Shown piece after piece: positions 43,657 to 54,730 of a DNA stretch of 64,000 nt (position 1 is the stretch's first letter; the number at the start of each line of letters is the position of its first letter). The DNA lies in contig OY755242.1 in assembly GCA_963576725.1 (NCBI GenBank), forward strand, positions 58,820,480-58,884,479, given 5' to 3'. A program made the translations under genes and the position numbers. A model generated the notes under the pieces. The model saw only the letters and a program-made list of their open reading frames with translations. It ran no database searches and was not told where the DNA came from. Source of the DNA: Azorinus chamasolen. Lineage: Eukaryota > Mollusca > Bivalvia > Cardiida > Solecurtidae.

Positions 43657-43870
43657 GTACAGTAAAACCTCTCTAAACGGGACTTCAATTTAGTAATAAA
43701 TATCGGCGCTGCAGATAGGTGGCAGCTTAATGCAGGGTGGAAGTCACGCAGAAAGCTCATCCTGGTAAAGACTTTGCAAACAGAGTAGACTCAGATCAGA
43801 CGCCCCCTGTAGGAGCCGTCTGTCTAGGGTCTTTTCCGTTTGCTCACTGAATAATGAAGAGTTTTACTTC
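43657..43870 (+). mobile_element. Truncated D joined to an A hairpin
   Basis: D start (CAGTAAAACCTCTCTAAACG) runs to CGCAGAAAGCTCATCC. At about 43,762 it joins GACTTTGCAAACAGAGTAG and an A hairpin that stops after TTTGCTCACTG. Confidence 0.55.
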
Positions 43871-43929
43871 ATGAATGCACTGTAATCATGCAAGAATAAT
43901 GTATGTACCAAAATGCATCAGAATAATTT

Positions 43930-44090
43930 TCAATAATAGCATATGAGCACTAAACGTTTTGGCCCTGGTAAAAAGTTCCTGAAGAATCCGATCTCTACAA
44001 TTGCATAAGAAAAGTGAGCAGACTCTTACAGGAGCCGTCTGATCTGGGTCTACTCTGTTTGCAAAGGCGTTTATAGCAGGGAAGGGTTAA
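43930..44090 (-). mobile_element. Family A MITE fragment, reverse, sharing TTAA with A2
   Basis: GAAGAATCCGATCTCTAC, CTTACAGGAGCCGTCTG, GGCGTTTATAGCAGG, GAAGGGTTAA at 44,081-44,090. Confidence 0.6.
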
Positions 44091-44340
44091 CCCTTTACAT
44101 CATATAAACGTGTTTTCATTCATTCGCGAACAAAGTAGACCCAAATCAGACGACTCCTATACATCGGAGCCGTATGATCAGGGTCTGCTCTGTTTGCTAA
44201 TGAAATTTGATAGATATGTTTCTTTATTTTATAAAATGGCTACAATGCTGCACCTCCCATATTTCATTATAACTATCTTGACCATGAATAGTCAGTAGGT
44301 ACTGAAATGTGGTCTAAATATAGAAGAGGGAAATGGTTAA
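44087..44340 (+). mobile_element. Subfamily A2 TTAA MITE, complete
   Basis: 254 bp, TTAACCCTTTACATCATAT to ATAGAAGAGGGAAATGGTTAA. Hairpin with ATACATCGGAGCC in the loop. CCATATTTCATTATAAC box as in the copy at 14,553. Confidence 0.75.
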
Positions 44341-44769
44341 AGCCGACACTGTCCTCTTATCGTGTGTTATTTGGAGGACAGAGAGTTGTTAATCAGATAA
44401 GAATGATTACATTTTATCTCAGCATGAGGCAAACGGGCCATATCAATGTCTTCTGATCAGACCGGATCAAAAATTAATTTCCCAAGATTTCATTCACACA
44501 AAAGCGAGGATATAAAATTGTCATAATTAGTGATCTCCTCCCCTTGTGTGTGTCTATCATTAAACATAATCATGTTTTTTTTCCTGATATGATATCTCGT
44601 GAAATCTCGCGAGATCATCTGAATGAGTTCCATAAAATTGTCACCTGGGTCGATAGAATAAGTTTTAACAATATCAAAACTAAATCTACTCCCTCGTGGG
44701 ATCAAATTAAATAGTGATTTATTAAGGCATTAGAAAGAGAGAGATAGAGAATGGGGAGAAAAAGAGTGA

Positions 44770-44773
<4 letters not shown>
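44341..44773. other. No recognised feature
   Basis: Unique sequence. A 71-codon reverse frame at 44,490-44,705 has no recognisable domain. Confidence 0.3.
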
Positions 44774-44820
<47 letters not shown>

Positions 44821-44834
44821 AGAGAGAGAGGTCT
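44774..44834. repeat. GA microsatellite with G run
   Basis: Uninterrupted GA dinucleotides followed by a run of ten G and more GA. Confidence 0.95.
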
Positions 44835-44924
44835 GAGAAAATATAATATATTTAGAAATCTAAACTATGTAAAATATAAAAAATATAAAAAAAAATACTG
44901 TATGAATGAGAAGCAGAGGGGGAT

Positions 44925-44991
44925 ATGGTACTAAAATAGCCGTCTGATTCTATTCTGTTTGCAAGGCGTATTTATGGAGTAAATGGTTAAT
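44925..44991 (-). mobile_element. Family A fragment, reverse, right end
   Basis: AGCCGTCTGATTCTATTC, GCAAGGCGTATTTATGG, AGTAAATGGTTAA. Confidence 0.55.
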
Positions 44992-45250
44992 TTAACTGCA
45001 TCTGTGACAATAACAAGAAGTGAAACCGCCAAACCTAGAACGGCATCAATTTGTACAACATGGCGTAGTGCAGCCTTCTATTCACTCTTTTACAATACGT
45101 TGAATACGGAAATGATAAATTGCTCCTGTTAATCTGTTTTCGATTGGTTCACCCAGGAAATTGATCCCCTGTTAAACGGCCGTTAATACCTGCCCATTTA
45201 GAGTAGCTAAAGTTAAAGATAAGTGTTGCACTAGCGCTTAAAGTCCTATC

Positions 45251-45470
45251 TTAACCCTTTAATTCATAGAGACACCTTTTACGCCTTTGCAAACAGAGCA
45301 GACCCTGATCAGACGGCTCCTGTAGAAGCCGTCCGATCAGGGTCTGCTCTGATTGCTTATGAAGTAATATAGATCTGATTCTACAGTTTCTGCCATGGTC
45401 AAACATTCTCGTGTTTGAAGTCATTGAACAATTCAGCTGGTTAATATTCATGATGTACAAGGGTTGAATT
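45251..45470 (+). mobile_element. Family A TTAA MITE
   Basis: TTAACCCTTTAATTCAT; hairpin GCAGACCCTGATCAGACGG opposite CCGTCCGATCAGGGTCTGC, here with a T where most copies have A at the mismatch; right end shortened to ATGTACAAGGGTTGAA. Confidence 0.7.
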
Positions 45471-46119
45471 ATACAAGAGGCTTAGATATGAATTTTCATG
45501 TTAATGTATATTGATCCTCTTCCATATACATACAGTTTCGATCAAGATGCCTCGTCGAGGAATTACATATTTCACCAGGATCAACATTGATTGCTGATCC
45601 TTATTTCTGATTTCAACTAAGTTAAAGAGAAATCTACTCAGAATATTTAGGAAAACATCACTGTTGTCGAACGAGTCTCTTGCGGACTGAAGGTTAAGGT
45701 GCTGTATTGTTCCCGGCAGACATTGCCGTCCGCCGTATTGTGCCAGGACCGGGAGTTACTGGAATGCGGGAGCCAGCCATAATGGGATGAAACTTACCCG
45801 GATATCCGCACATTTTCGGATCCACTTACAATCTTATCCTGTAGATAACAACTTCCCAAATTTTAATATTTCGATAATTCAATTATATATAGCCAGGTTA
45901 CGATGAGGTAACTATGCCTTCATCAAGTATATTTGAACAAACTCGTTGCACATAGCTTAGACAAGATTGAGCAGGTAATACAGCACGTGATCCACGTGCA
46001 TAAAGATTTATTAATTTGACGCAATTATTGTGAAAATGCTTTCCGTCGATATCAAAACAAAGAATACAGAAAATTCTGTCTGAAATACCACTGAAAAGAA
46101 GGCTTAATTCGTTGCTGCC

Positions 46120-46331
46120 TAACACTACGCCTCTGCAAACATAGTAGATCATGTAGGAGCCTTCTGATCAGGATCTCAGTGCTGTTTGCTTGTGAAACAA
46201 TATAGATGTGATTCTACAGTTTCTGCCATGGCCAAATACCGGTATTCACGTACCATTATAAAAAAACTAATCTAATTTATATTCATGAAAACCTTATTTC
46301 TTACATGAATAATTGTGGAGTAAAGGGTTAA
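46120..46331 (+). mobile_element. Family A MITE, hairpin shortened
   Basis: TAACACTACGCCTCTGC, TAGTAGATCATGTAGGAGCC, CTGTTTGCTTGTGAAAC, and right end TGTGGAGTAAAGGGTTAA. Confidence 0.65.
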
Positions 46332-46440
46332 TGCAAGACAACGGTTCTGCAGAAAGCTCTGCATTACTTTTGCCTTCCATTGAGCAACCACCTGCTTTGA
46401 AAGACTGCTATGTAGTCGCTTTAGCCAGTCTCTATTACAC
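46332..46440 (+). mobile_element. Family D right part
   Basis: TGCAAGACAACGGTTCTG, GCATTACTTTTGCCTTCC and GTCGCTTTAGCCAGTCTC. The left end is absent where it abuts the A terminus. Confidence 0.5.
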
Positions 46441-46590
46441 TTTAGTTTATATTGTATTTTATATTGCATTTATATTATTTAAATTATAACGTATTTTATA
46501 TTGCATTTATATTATTTAAATTATAATGTATTTTTATATTGCATTTATATTATTTAAATTATAACGTATTTTATATTGCATTTATAGTAT
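46440..46590. repeat. AT-rich minisatellite of about 38 bp, four copies
   Basis: Unit ATATTGCATTTATATTAT plus TTAAATTATAACGTATTTT in tandem. Confidence 0.85.
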
Positions 46591-46598
46591 TTAAGTCA

Positions 46599-46850
46599 TT
46601 AACGCCGTCATTCATAGATACGTCTTTCTACGCCTTTGCAAACAGTGTAGACCAAGATCAGACGGCACCTGTAAGAGCCGTCTGACCAGAGTCTGCTATG
46701 TTTGCTTAAGAAATAATATAGATCTGATTCTACAGATTCTGTCATTCCTAAACTATTTTGTTTTCATTAGCCATTATATAAAAATATAATCTAATGAATA
46801 TTCTTGATGTCATTATTTTTTACATGAATATTTATTGAGGAATGGGTTAA
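46599..46850 (+). mobile_element. Family A TTAA MITE, complete, last repeat before the gene
   Basis: 252 bp, TTAACGCCGTCATTCAT to ATTGAGGAATGGGTTAA. Hairpin GTAGACCAAGATCAGACGG with CCGTCTGACCAGAGTC. Confidence 0.75.
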
Positions 46851-47850
46851 TATAAACGGCTAACACGTGAAATGTATATAGTTCTTATCCTAATCATAAA
46901 AACGCAAACATTAATTCGAAACTGAGAGACTGAATTGAACAATGAATAAAACTGAAACAAAAGCAATTTACAAATGATCTTACTAGCGTCTAATATTTAT
47001 AGGCTAATGTAACTTTAATTGAATTTTGCCTAAATGGATGAAAGTAGGATATCCCTTTAATCTATAAAACCCGTTTGAATATTGTTAAATCAAAGAAAAT
47101 ACATTGGTTGAAACAGAATATTTTGCTCGCGTTGTCACAAACTTTCAAAGAGAGAAAACAATCGTCGCAGGTAGGAAGTGTCAACAAGATAGCCCCATTA
47201 TCTCATTAAACATCGACCGATTAAAAACCCGATAAAAACACTAAACGTACGATAGCTAATGCTTGAGATCGAAATCTCACCAAATCTTCTGCTCAAATTA
47301 CTCCTGTTGGTCGCTTCATCGCATATTGTTATTTTCTCGCAATTCCATTGGCTAATGAGAAATGCGGGGCGGAGTTCAATCGCGCGAATCAGTAATGTAA
47401 ATATCGATGGCAAACCACTGTTTCTCATACCCAACTTTCTTGCGCATTGACAAAGTATATCGGAATTCTGAATAGTATTATTATCAGTGGATTATCCAGC
47501 ACTTATGTGACATTATTGGTGGCCATATTGTATGATTCAGTTAATAAGGCAACAGTGTTAATCCTATTTTGCAACAATTTACCAACGTGGACTTGTACTA
47601 TAATAGGATCACGCAAGGACTGATTGTTTTCAATTTCGCTGATGGTATTGGGTTTAGCCCTGGGCAGTGGTGTTAGTGGAATATCTACCGTGTAATAATA
47701 GAATTACATTTCTACTCTTTGATGAGAAAATAATATTTTTACATGGTATTTTCATAGAACTTGGACAACAGATGAGAAACCAGTGTTCGAGTTAGTCGGT
47801 GTAAACCTGTTCAATACGACAGAGGATTGCAGCGCTCCTGTATCAGAACT
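46851..47850 (+). other. Repeat-free upstream region of the protocadherin gene
   Basis: No MITE, microsatellite or other repeat was found in this kilobase. It should hold the promoter or a 5' UTR intron. TTTTCATAG at 47,749-47,757 is a fair splice acceptor just before the coding exon, so an upstream non-coding exon is possible. Opposing short frames at 47,198-47,450 are mirror images of each other and have no recognisable domain. Confidence 0.4.
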
Positions 47851-50532
47851 ATGGAGCGAGTGTACCTTTCGTTCGTCTGTGCGTCTATCCTCTGTATGCT
47901 CTGTGTTGGACAAGAAGAACTTCACTACTCAATCGACGAGGAATCACCAATCGATACTCCAATCGGTAACGTTGGCCAGGACTCGAACCTGCGAGGGACT
48001 GTATCAGCAGAAGTGTTCTCTCAAATCCGCTACAGCTTTCTTACTCAAGGCAGCCATTTGGAAGACCTTTTTCGTATCGATGCTATCAACGGAATTCTTT
48101 ACACTGCAGCTGTTATAGACAGAGAATCTATTGAAAAGTGTGCCTTTCAGACCACGTGTGTGCTTTCTCTTAGTGTTGCTGCAAAATCATCGACTAGTGC
48201 ATTCTTTAGAAAGTTGAACATAACTGTGTACATTTTGGATATTAACGACCATTCACCGGAGTTTCCTGAAGAGTCTGTTTCTCTGGACATATACGAGTTG
48301 GCGACCGTGGGTTCTTCCGTTTCCTTGAGGGGTGCAGTAGATAAGGACAGTGGCAATTACTCACTCAGGAGCTATTACATACTCAACGCGGACAGTGTAG
48401 ACCTCCCATTCACCACAGAATATGAGACATACGTGGATGGCAGCTCTGTCGTGAAGCTTAAGATAACTGAAATCTTAGACAGAGAAACTACAGATGCTTA
48501 CAGTCTCGTAATAGTTGCCGAAGACGGCGGGGATCCCAAGAGAACGGGAACTTTGTCTGTTAGCATTCACATAGACGATGCTAATGACAACAATCCAGTT
48601 TTCACACAGAATGTTTACAACGTAACAGTGAATGAAACCATAGAAATTGGTAACGAGATTTTGACAGTGACGGCCACTGATGCAGATGCCGGTGTTAACA
48701 GTGAAATTGAATACAGACTGAGCAGGAATCAACTCGGCTTGGTACACGAGAGATTTGTCATAAACGAAACATCAGGCGTTTTAAAATTGAAGAAAAAGTT
48801 TGAGAGCGGTGGAGAGTATAGAATCATTGTTGACGCCAGCGACAAGGGCAAGCAACCCCTGATGGAACAGGCAGTCGTCATAGTGAACGTTCTAGATTCA
48901 GACAATAACCGCCCTCAAATCAACATGAACATATTCTCAGACACTGGTATAGCCACGATTTCGGAATACGCTGACATTGGCACGGTGGTGGCACACGTCG
49001 GACTGATAGACAAGGACACTGGGGCTAACGGCATTATTAAATGTAACATTACGTGTGATAAGGACGTTTTCAAGCTCCAGGATTACAACGTGAACGAATA
49101 TAAGGTCGTTGTTGCCACGGGACTCGATAGAGAGACACTGGACTATGTCTACGTTGTTATCAACTGTTATGATAGAGGCGAACCGCCTCTGAACTCTATC
49201 GCAGAATTTACGGTGCAAGTACTCGACGAGAACGACCATGCACCACAGTTTTTACAGCAAATCTACTTCGTGGATGTACCAGAAAACAAGGGGCAGAATG
49301 TTGATATAGTGCAGGTATCTGCTATGGATAATGACATAGGTAAAAATAGCGAACTGTCCTACTCAATTTGGGCCCCGGTGGAGTACAGGTTCTATATGGA
49401 TCCATTCACGGGCTTTATCACTGCAGTGTCGTCATTTGACTTCGAGACAGACGAGAAGGTGACAGTATATGCTTACGCTAAGGACAATGGCACCCCGGCT
49501 CGAACCAGCACCGCCACTGTGATTATTAACGTGATGGATATCAACGACAACGACCCAGAATTCAGCACTCCTGTATATGAGTTCAGTGTGTATGAAAATC
49601 TACCCGCAGGAACTGTTGTGAACACAACTATTGCGACAGATTTGGATTCTGGCAGCAACGGTGATGTTGGATTTATAATAAATGACACTTTACCATTTAC
49701 TATTGACAACAAAGGTGTTATCACCACCAAGGAGGTGTTAGACCGTGAGGTCGAGGGAACATACTACTTCATTGTGACTGCCTACGACCACGGTGTCCCC
49801 ACCAGGAATGCCACTGCCAACGTCCTTGTGTACGTCAATGACGCCAATGACAACCAGCCCAATTTCATTTTCCCAGATGCCGCCAATTACACTGTGAGCG
49901 TCAACGTCGACACCCCGCCCAACAGCGTGGTCACCACAGTCAGGGCATTCGACCTCGACTCCGGGGTCAATGGACTATTGTTTTACTCCATTGAAAATAC
50001 CAACGTGTCAGATTTGTTCATTGTTGATACGAACACAGGCGAAATATCGCTCATTCGCCCATTTCTACCAACTGATCGAGAGATATACTACCTTACTATA
50101 CGTGCGACCGACAATGGGAGCCCAAGAAAATTCGCCACTACCTCGATAGGTCTGTTTGTTTCTCGTACAGCCGATGCTGCTCCGGTAGATAAAGACAAGG
50201 GAGAGAATGTACTGATTGCTATCATACTAGGCGTTGTAACCTTCGTTCTCGTGTTTACAATGGTTTTAGTTATATTTATACTCAAACGAAAATGGGCATC
50301 GGGCAAGGACGGGTCAGACCCAGGCGACGGATTCTGCGAGAAGGATCGAACCAACAGAAGGGTACAGTTCACAGAGATGGCACCTGCAACTCACGTGACT
50401 CAACAACCGGACAGCAAGACAACGGTTTTCGAGACCATGTCGCCCTTCAGTAACGATGGAAACGATAGCAGGGATTCTGAAATGACATCGTCAACCGTTG
50501 ACATGGAAACGCCGATTCTGGAAAAATCAAAG
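47851..50532 (+). CDS. Protocadherin, exon 1: signal peptide, seven cadherin repeats, membrane segment
   Basis: Calcium-dependent cell adhesion receptor of the protocadherin group. ATG at 47,851 is chosen because a signal peptide follows at once (MERVYLSFVCASILCMLCVG); the upstream frame opens only with TTG. Seven extracellular cadherin repeats run at about residues 25-138, 139-252, 253-362, 363-468, 469-572, 573-674 and 675-770. Calcium motifs seen: DINDH, DDANDN, DENDH, DINDN, DANDN at repeat borders, and DRE in repeats 1, 2, 4, 6 and 7. Repeat 3 lacks DRE, and the 3-4 border reads DSDNNRP, so calcium binding there may be weaker. C97 and C103 give the Cx5C loop of protocadherin repeat 1. 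The membrane helix is about 785-811. The tail has RRVQF (836-840), which fits the protein phosphatase 1 docking pattern RVxF; vertebrate delta-1 protocadherins carry RRVTF. The exon ends AAG|GTAAGA, phase 0. Reading through the donor would add only ten residues (VRFLFLYFVY). Confidence 0.93.
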
Positions 50533-50589
50533 GTAAGATTTCTTTTTCTATATTTCGTTTATTAAGTTGACATATATCTCTATGCACAC

Positions 50590-50789
50590 TAGCAACACAT
50601 TCATGATAACATAAGCAGACAGTTTGGATCCAGATGAGACTCCGAGCCACTCGGTGTCTCAGCAGGATCCAAACTGTTTTACATAGCGACTGTATTTTTA
50701 AGTATAAATGGAGGGGAAAACGTAATCTTAGAACTGTAGCAGACGACACTTTTTTGCAGACGACAATTGCTTAGAGAGCAAAGAGTTAA
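50590..50789 (+). mobile_element. Family B MITE in intron 1
   Basis: Hairpin GCAGACAGTTTGGATCCAG, GAGACTCCGAGCCACTCGG, GGATCCAAACTGTTTTAC, then GTAGCAGACGACAC and GCAAAGAGTTAA at the right end. Confidence 0.7.
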
Positions 50790-51395
50790 CTAGAACAAAA
50801 CGAGCAAAAAGCGCCACACGGGGCGCTGTGTCTGACCTGGATCTACACTGCTTGCCGAATTGGAAAATAAGTAATGACCATCAAATAGTACAGGGCCTGC
50901 CTGACACTGGCATTATATAAACACGGAGGGCATTTTTTCATGGCAAGGCTCAGCAATTTAATAAATTGATATCGAAATGAAAATTACTGCTTCATTTGAC
51001 ATTTTGTGTAATTTAAGAAAGTATGAAAATATATTTGAAACCTAATCCCAGATCTGACTTCATATCTCGGAATGGGTATAAACCACGGTGGGTCAATTTA
51101 TTACGCTAAATTCTTTTCTTTCACTTTCAAATAATGCTCCAAATTTTATTTGATCTTTAGTCCGCTGAAGGGACTTCGTGATAATCTTTAAAGACAGTGT
51201 CGATCCAGATCAGAAACCGTGTTTTGAAGTCAGTATCGGTCCAGCTTACACGCCGAGATATTCGCTCTGATCGAGGTCGAATTTGTTTATATTCTGATCG
51301 AGGTCCAATTTGTTTGTATTCTGACAATGAAGCAGATGACTATTTAAACAGACGAACTTTTAAACGAACGGCACTCCACCTGACGTAGTAAAAGT

Positions 51396-51574
51396 TTAAC
51401 CCTTTGAAAGCCAAATAACGAATGCACTGTCATTTTCAAACTGTGCAGACTCAGATCAGAGGTCTACTGTAGGAACCCTCTCACCAGGGTCTGCACCGTT
51501 TGTCATTCAAAGTCCTCTAACAAATTACCCCCCTTTCATACTGAATGGACACCGATAGCAATTGAAAGGGTTAA
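51396..51574 (+). mobile_element. Family E TTAA MITE, complete, in intron 1
   Basis: 179 bp, TTAACCCTTTGAAAGCC to GCAATTGAAAGGGTTAA. Core TTTCAAACTGTGCAGACTC and CTCACCAGGGTCTGCACC. A related tandem pair (ATTCTGATCGAGGTC, AATTTGTTT) lies upstream at 51,270-51,325. Confidence 0.75.
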
Positions 51575-51949
51575 ATCACGCGCTGTATTTAAGACCTTGT
51601 TGCAATTTAATTTTACCTTTCTTTTCTCCTCACTGTTGAAAGGATTACAATAATGCCACCTTTCGGATGAGTCATCATAGGTTACGTTCAAAAGGAGTCG
51701 TCGAACGTAAAATTTCGCGATTCAAAGGTGATAGCGAATTATCTTGAAATCTTCACTCTTTAATCTCATTTTATTGTTCCTTTATTGAATTTAGCAATCT
51801 GTTTTATGGGAAATTTGTGGCAGTTACAGGTGTAATTATGAAAGCCAGAATCTTTGTTCACAGTTGTGTTTAATCATACCCTGCATATAAACACCTTTTC
51901 ACGCAATTGCAAACAGAGTTGACCCAGATCAGACAACCCCTATACGAGG

Positions 51950-52110
51950 TCTTTTTAGGAAGGTGGCCGCTTAATGCAGGTTGAAAGTCATACATAAAGC
52001 TTTGTTAGTGATCTGCATGAATTTCAGCCTGCATTAAGCAGCCATTGTATGAAAGACCAATAATTATATTACTGTTATCATAATGTTTAGACGGGGTTTA
52101 CTGTAAGACT
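51950..52110 (+). mobile_element. Family D MITE after an A left end, intron 1
   Basis: An A left part (CGCAATTGCAAACAGAG, 51,880-51,945) is cut off by D sequence: GGTGGCCGCTTAATGCAGG, GCCTGCATTAAGCAGCC, GACGGGGTTTACTG with TA after it. Confidence 0.6.
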
Positions 52111-52199
52111 CTAAGACTAGATTGACTGATTGAATACAAGTTCATTCCTTTTTCTTGAGCTCTATTTTCGGGTAGGAGACATTTAATACTTATCCCGCC

Positions 52200-52375
52200 A
52201 TCCATTTGCAAACAGCTTGAATCCAGATGAGACGACCAGTAACTCGGCATCTCATTAGGATCCAGGCTGTTCGACTCTCGATGAACAATTTCTCAAACAT
52301 CTTGATCGAATCGGGAGTAGTCTTACTAGATTCAAATTTGAGCAGACATTGTTTTTTCACAGCGGGACAAGAGCT
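52200..52375 (+). mobile_element. Family B MITE in intron 1
   Basis: TTGCAAACAGCTTGAATCC, GACCAGTAACTCGGC, GGATCCAGGCTG, and right interior ATCTTGATCGAATCGGGAG to TTTTCACAGCGGGAC. Confidence 0.6.
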
Positions 52376-52814
52376 AATAAAAACAATTTTCAAGACAAGA
52401 TACCGTTCGTAATGAAGCCAGTATGTAACATCAGGCGCTGAAAGTAAATTGAAATAAAAAAAAAAAGTCGATGCTCTTTTCACGAGAGTTCAACAAATTA
52501 TACATGAGCGTTCACGTGACAGCAACAGTCACAGCGCCCTCTTGTTGCCATTTATAGCTCTCAAGGGCGCAGTGAAACTACAGCTTGAAGACAATTGAAA
52601 CTGGTTTAATTGGGAATCTTGTAACTTCTTCAAAACAAGACGGGTCATAAAAATGTTCAAATGCAGTCGATAAGATAAATTATTCATGGTGAAAAATTGA
52701 ATACCGAGATTCATGCAAATAGAACTATCGACCATACACATTTTACTCATTAAGAACTTTCTACAATTTGGATCGCTAAAAAGAAATTCAGACAAAAACA
52801 AAAACAAAATACCG

Positions 52815-52999
52815 GTTGCTATTGGAACCGTCTGGTCAGGGTCTGCTCTGTTTGTTAATGGAACGATATAGAGCTGAATCTACTGTTTCTGTCTTAATAA
52901 AATCTCTTGTTTAAAGAGCCATTATAAAACAATATTTAACAAAATATCCTGATTTGATTATAAATTTCTTACATGACTATTCTTGAAGTAAAGTGTTAA
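52815..52999 (+). mobile_element. Family A right part in intron 1
   Basis: ATTGGAACCGTCTGGTC, AGGGTCTGCTCTGTTTG, GAGCTGAATCTACTG, ACATGACTATTCTTGAAG and AAAGTGTTAA. Confidence 0.65.
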
Positions 53000-53129
53000 A
53001 GGGTGAAATCGGAAAAAGAAAAATCTACTTTTAGAAGTGAGGCTATAGTTTCACCTGCCACTGGCAAGAAAATATTGGAAACAAACAACAAAACAAACAA
53101 GTAATTATTAGCACACTGCCACATTTTGA

Positions 53130-53247
53130 CCAAACAAAAAAGGGGTTTCTAAAAATAATTTTTAAAAATCCCTAAATATTCAAATGAGCTTGATCTGTTT
53201 GAATTTTGGAATAGTTCATTTGAAAATTCATCTGTGTAAGTGTTAAA
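53130..53247 (-). mobile_element. Family E fragment, reverse, in intron 1
   Basis: ATCCCTAAATATTCAAATG, TGAATTTTGGAATAG, TTGAAAATTCATCTGTG, AAGTGTTAA match the left half of the E copies at 34,752 and 35,895 in reverse. Confidence 0.6.
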
Positions 53248-53249
53248 GC

Positions 53250-53980
53250 TGGTGGATTTTTTAACATTTTCGATTTACTTAGAGTTAGAGCGCTAAAGGT
53301 GACAAACGCGCTGGCATATTGGATTTCCCCGCCCAGTACATTAACAGTATTCAATAAAAATGTGCTATGTACACCGTATAAAAACTCGAGTGCGACTAAT
53401 TATAAGGAATGGTAATACATTTAATGAGAATGTGAATTAAAGAGCGGAGAAGAGTGACAACTTTCTATTGCCAATTTTGGATTAATTAAACGGAAAATCT
53501 ATTGGCGCGCGTTTAAAGACTTACTATATCAATTAACGATAAGGGTATGTAAACACTCCAAGATGCTCCACACTCTTTTCCACCAGAAATAAGTCAGGAT
53601 CTAGAGAATACTGACAAGGACTTTCCACCTGGTATTGGTTAGAAACTAGACCTTATGACACGGTGTCGTAGAGATGTCGTCTGTAGTTAGGTGTCCTGCC
53701 ACAGAGTAGACGTGAAAGTGCTCACACCGAATAAATTAATAAAATTCAATTATTGTCAAGTGCTCGAAATAATTATATTTAATGTAGGAAGTTTGATACA
53801 TTATAAATGAAATCAAAAGTATCGCTGAAGATAGTGAAAGGGAAAATGTAACCAATTGAACTCATTACTGAGTTGAAATCTTTATCAATAAGAGATTTGA
53901 GATGAAACGTTTTGGTTCTTTGGATGTGTGTACAACGGCCTTGAAGCTGAAACAACAAAAGAGAGTCGAATCTGCTTGAA
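53250..53980. other. Intron 1 sequence with no recognised feature
   Basis: No repeat family member or extra exon could be supported between these points. Confidence 0.35.
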
Positions 53981-53989
53981 CTCCTTTAC

Positions 53990-54198
53990 TCATTGTTTGT
54001 TTTAGACCCTACATATTTGAATAAATCTACAGAACAGGGACATTTGCTATAGCAAAGGACATTTTAGAATTGTGAAGTTTTAAACCCATTGTGATAAATA
54101 GAGTATCCTATGGAGCAAATGCTCTATTTATCACAATGGTTTCAGAAAGTGACTTTTACAGAGTCGTCAAAAGGCGTCAATATGAGAACATGGGTTAA
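53990..54198 (-). mobile_element. Family C MITE, reverse, in intron 1
   Basis: TTTGAATAAATCTACAG, ATTGTGATAAATAGAG, TGCTCTATTTATCACAATGG, GGCGTCAATATGAGAAC and ATGGGTTAA. Confidence 0.75.
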
Positions 54199-54518
54199 GA
54201 TAGGAAAAGATAGGTAAGGGATGGGGATTCTTCGAACCATGCTATTAGAATGATATTCCATTAAAATAATCATTCTTATATATTTAGTAAAACATTAAAC
54301 ACATGAATAAGAGTAAAACAGACAATTAGTCATAAAAAAGAGGAAAGGGGTCTGTATGACAGTTATTAAAGGCAGACCTTGATCACAGTGTTCATTATAT
54401 GCACATTAATAATATCATAATCTGTGAACACCTGTCTACAAAAGGATCGCGTTAGTTTTTAATGTCAACCTGAATAGCAATGTATATCATTTACTATCAT
54501 TTTGTTTGATTTAAAGTC

Positions 54519-54730
54519 TTAAGCATTTATCATGCTAAGTGTGACATAACTCACATTTGCAAACAGCTTGGATCCAGATGAGACGCCGAGTAACTCGGCG
54601 TCTCATCAGGATCCAAGCTGTTTGACAGTCAGACAATAGTTTCTTAAAACCCTAAACCAATCAGAAGTAGTAGTCAAATTGCACCAGATCCAAAATTGAG
54701 CAGACATTTTTTCACAGCGAAGTAGGGTTA
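54519..54730 (+). mobile_element. Family B MITE with near-perfect hairpin, in intron 1
   Basis: TTAAGCATTTATCATGC at the left and TTTTCACAGCGAAGTAGGGTTAA at the right. Stem GCAAACAGCTTGGATCCAG, GACGCCGAGTAACTCGGCGT, GGATCCAAGCTGTTTG, whose only unpaired position seen in the arms is the A-A. Confidence 0.75.

Noticed and set aside
47827..47850. Upstream TTG as start of the protocadherin
   Set aside because: Animal genes rarely start at TTG, and the ATG at 47,851 is followed directly by a good signal peptide.
47783..48118. 111-codon frame overlapping the start of the protocadherin exon
   Set aside because: It lies in another frame of the same strand within well-supported coding sequence.
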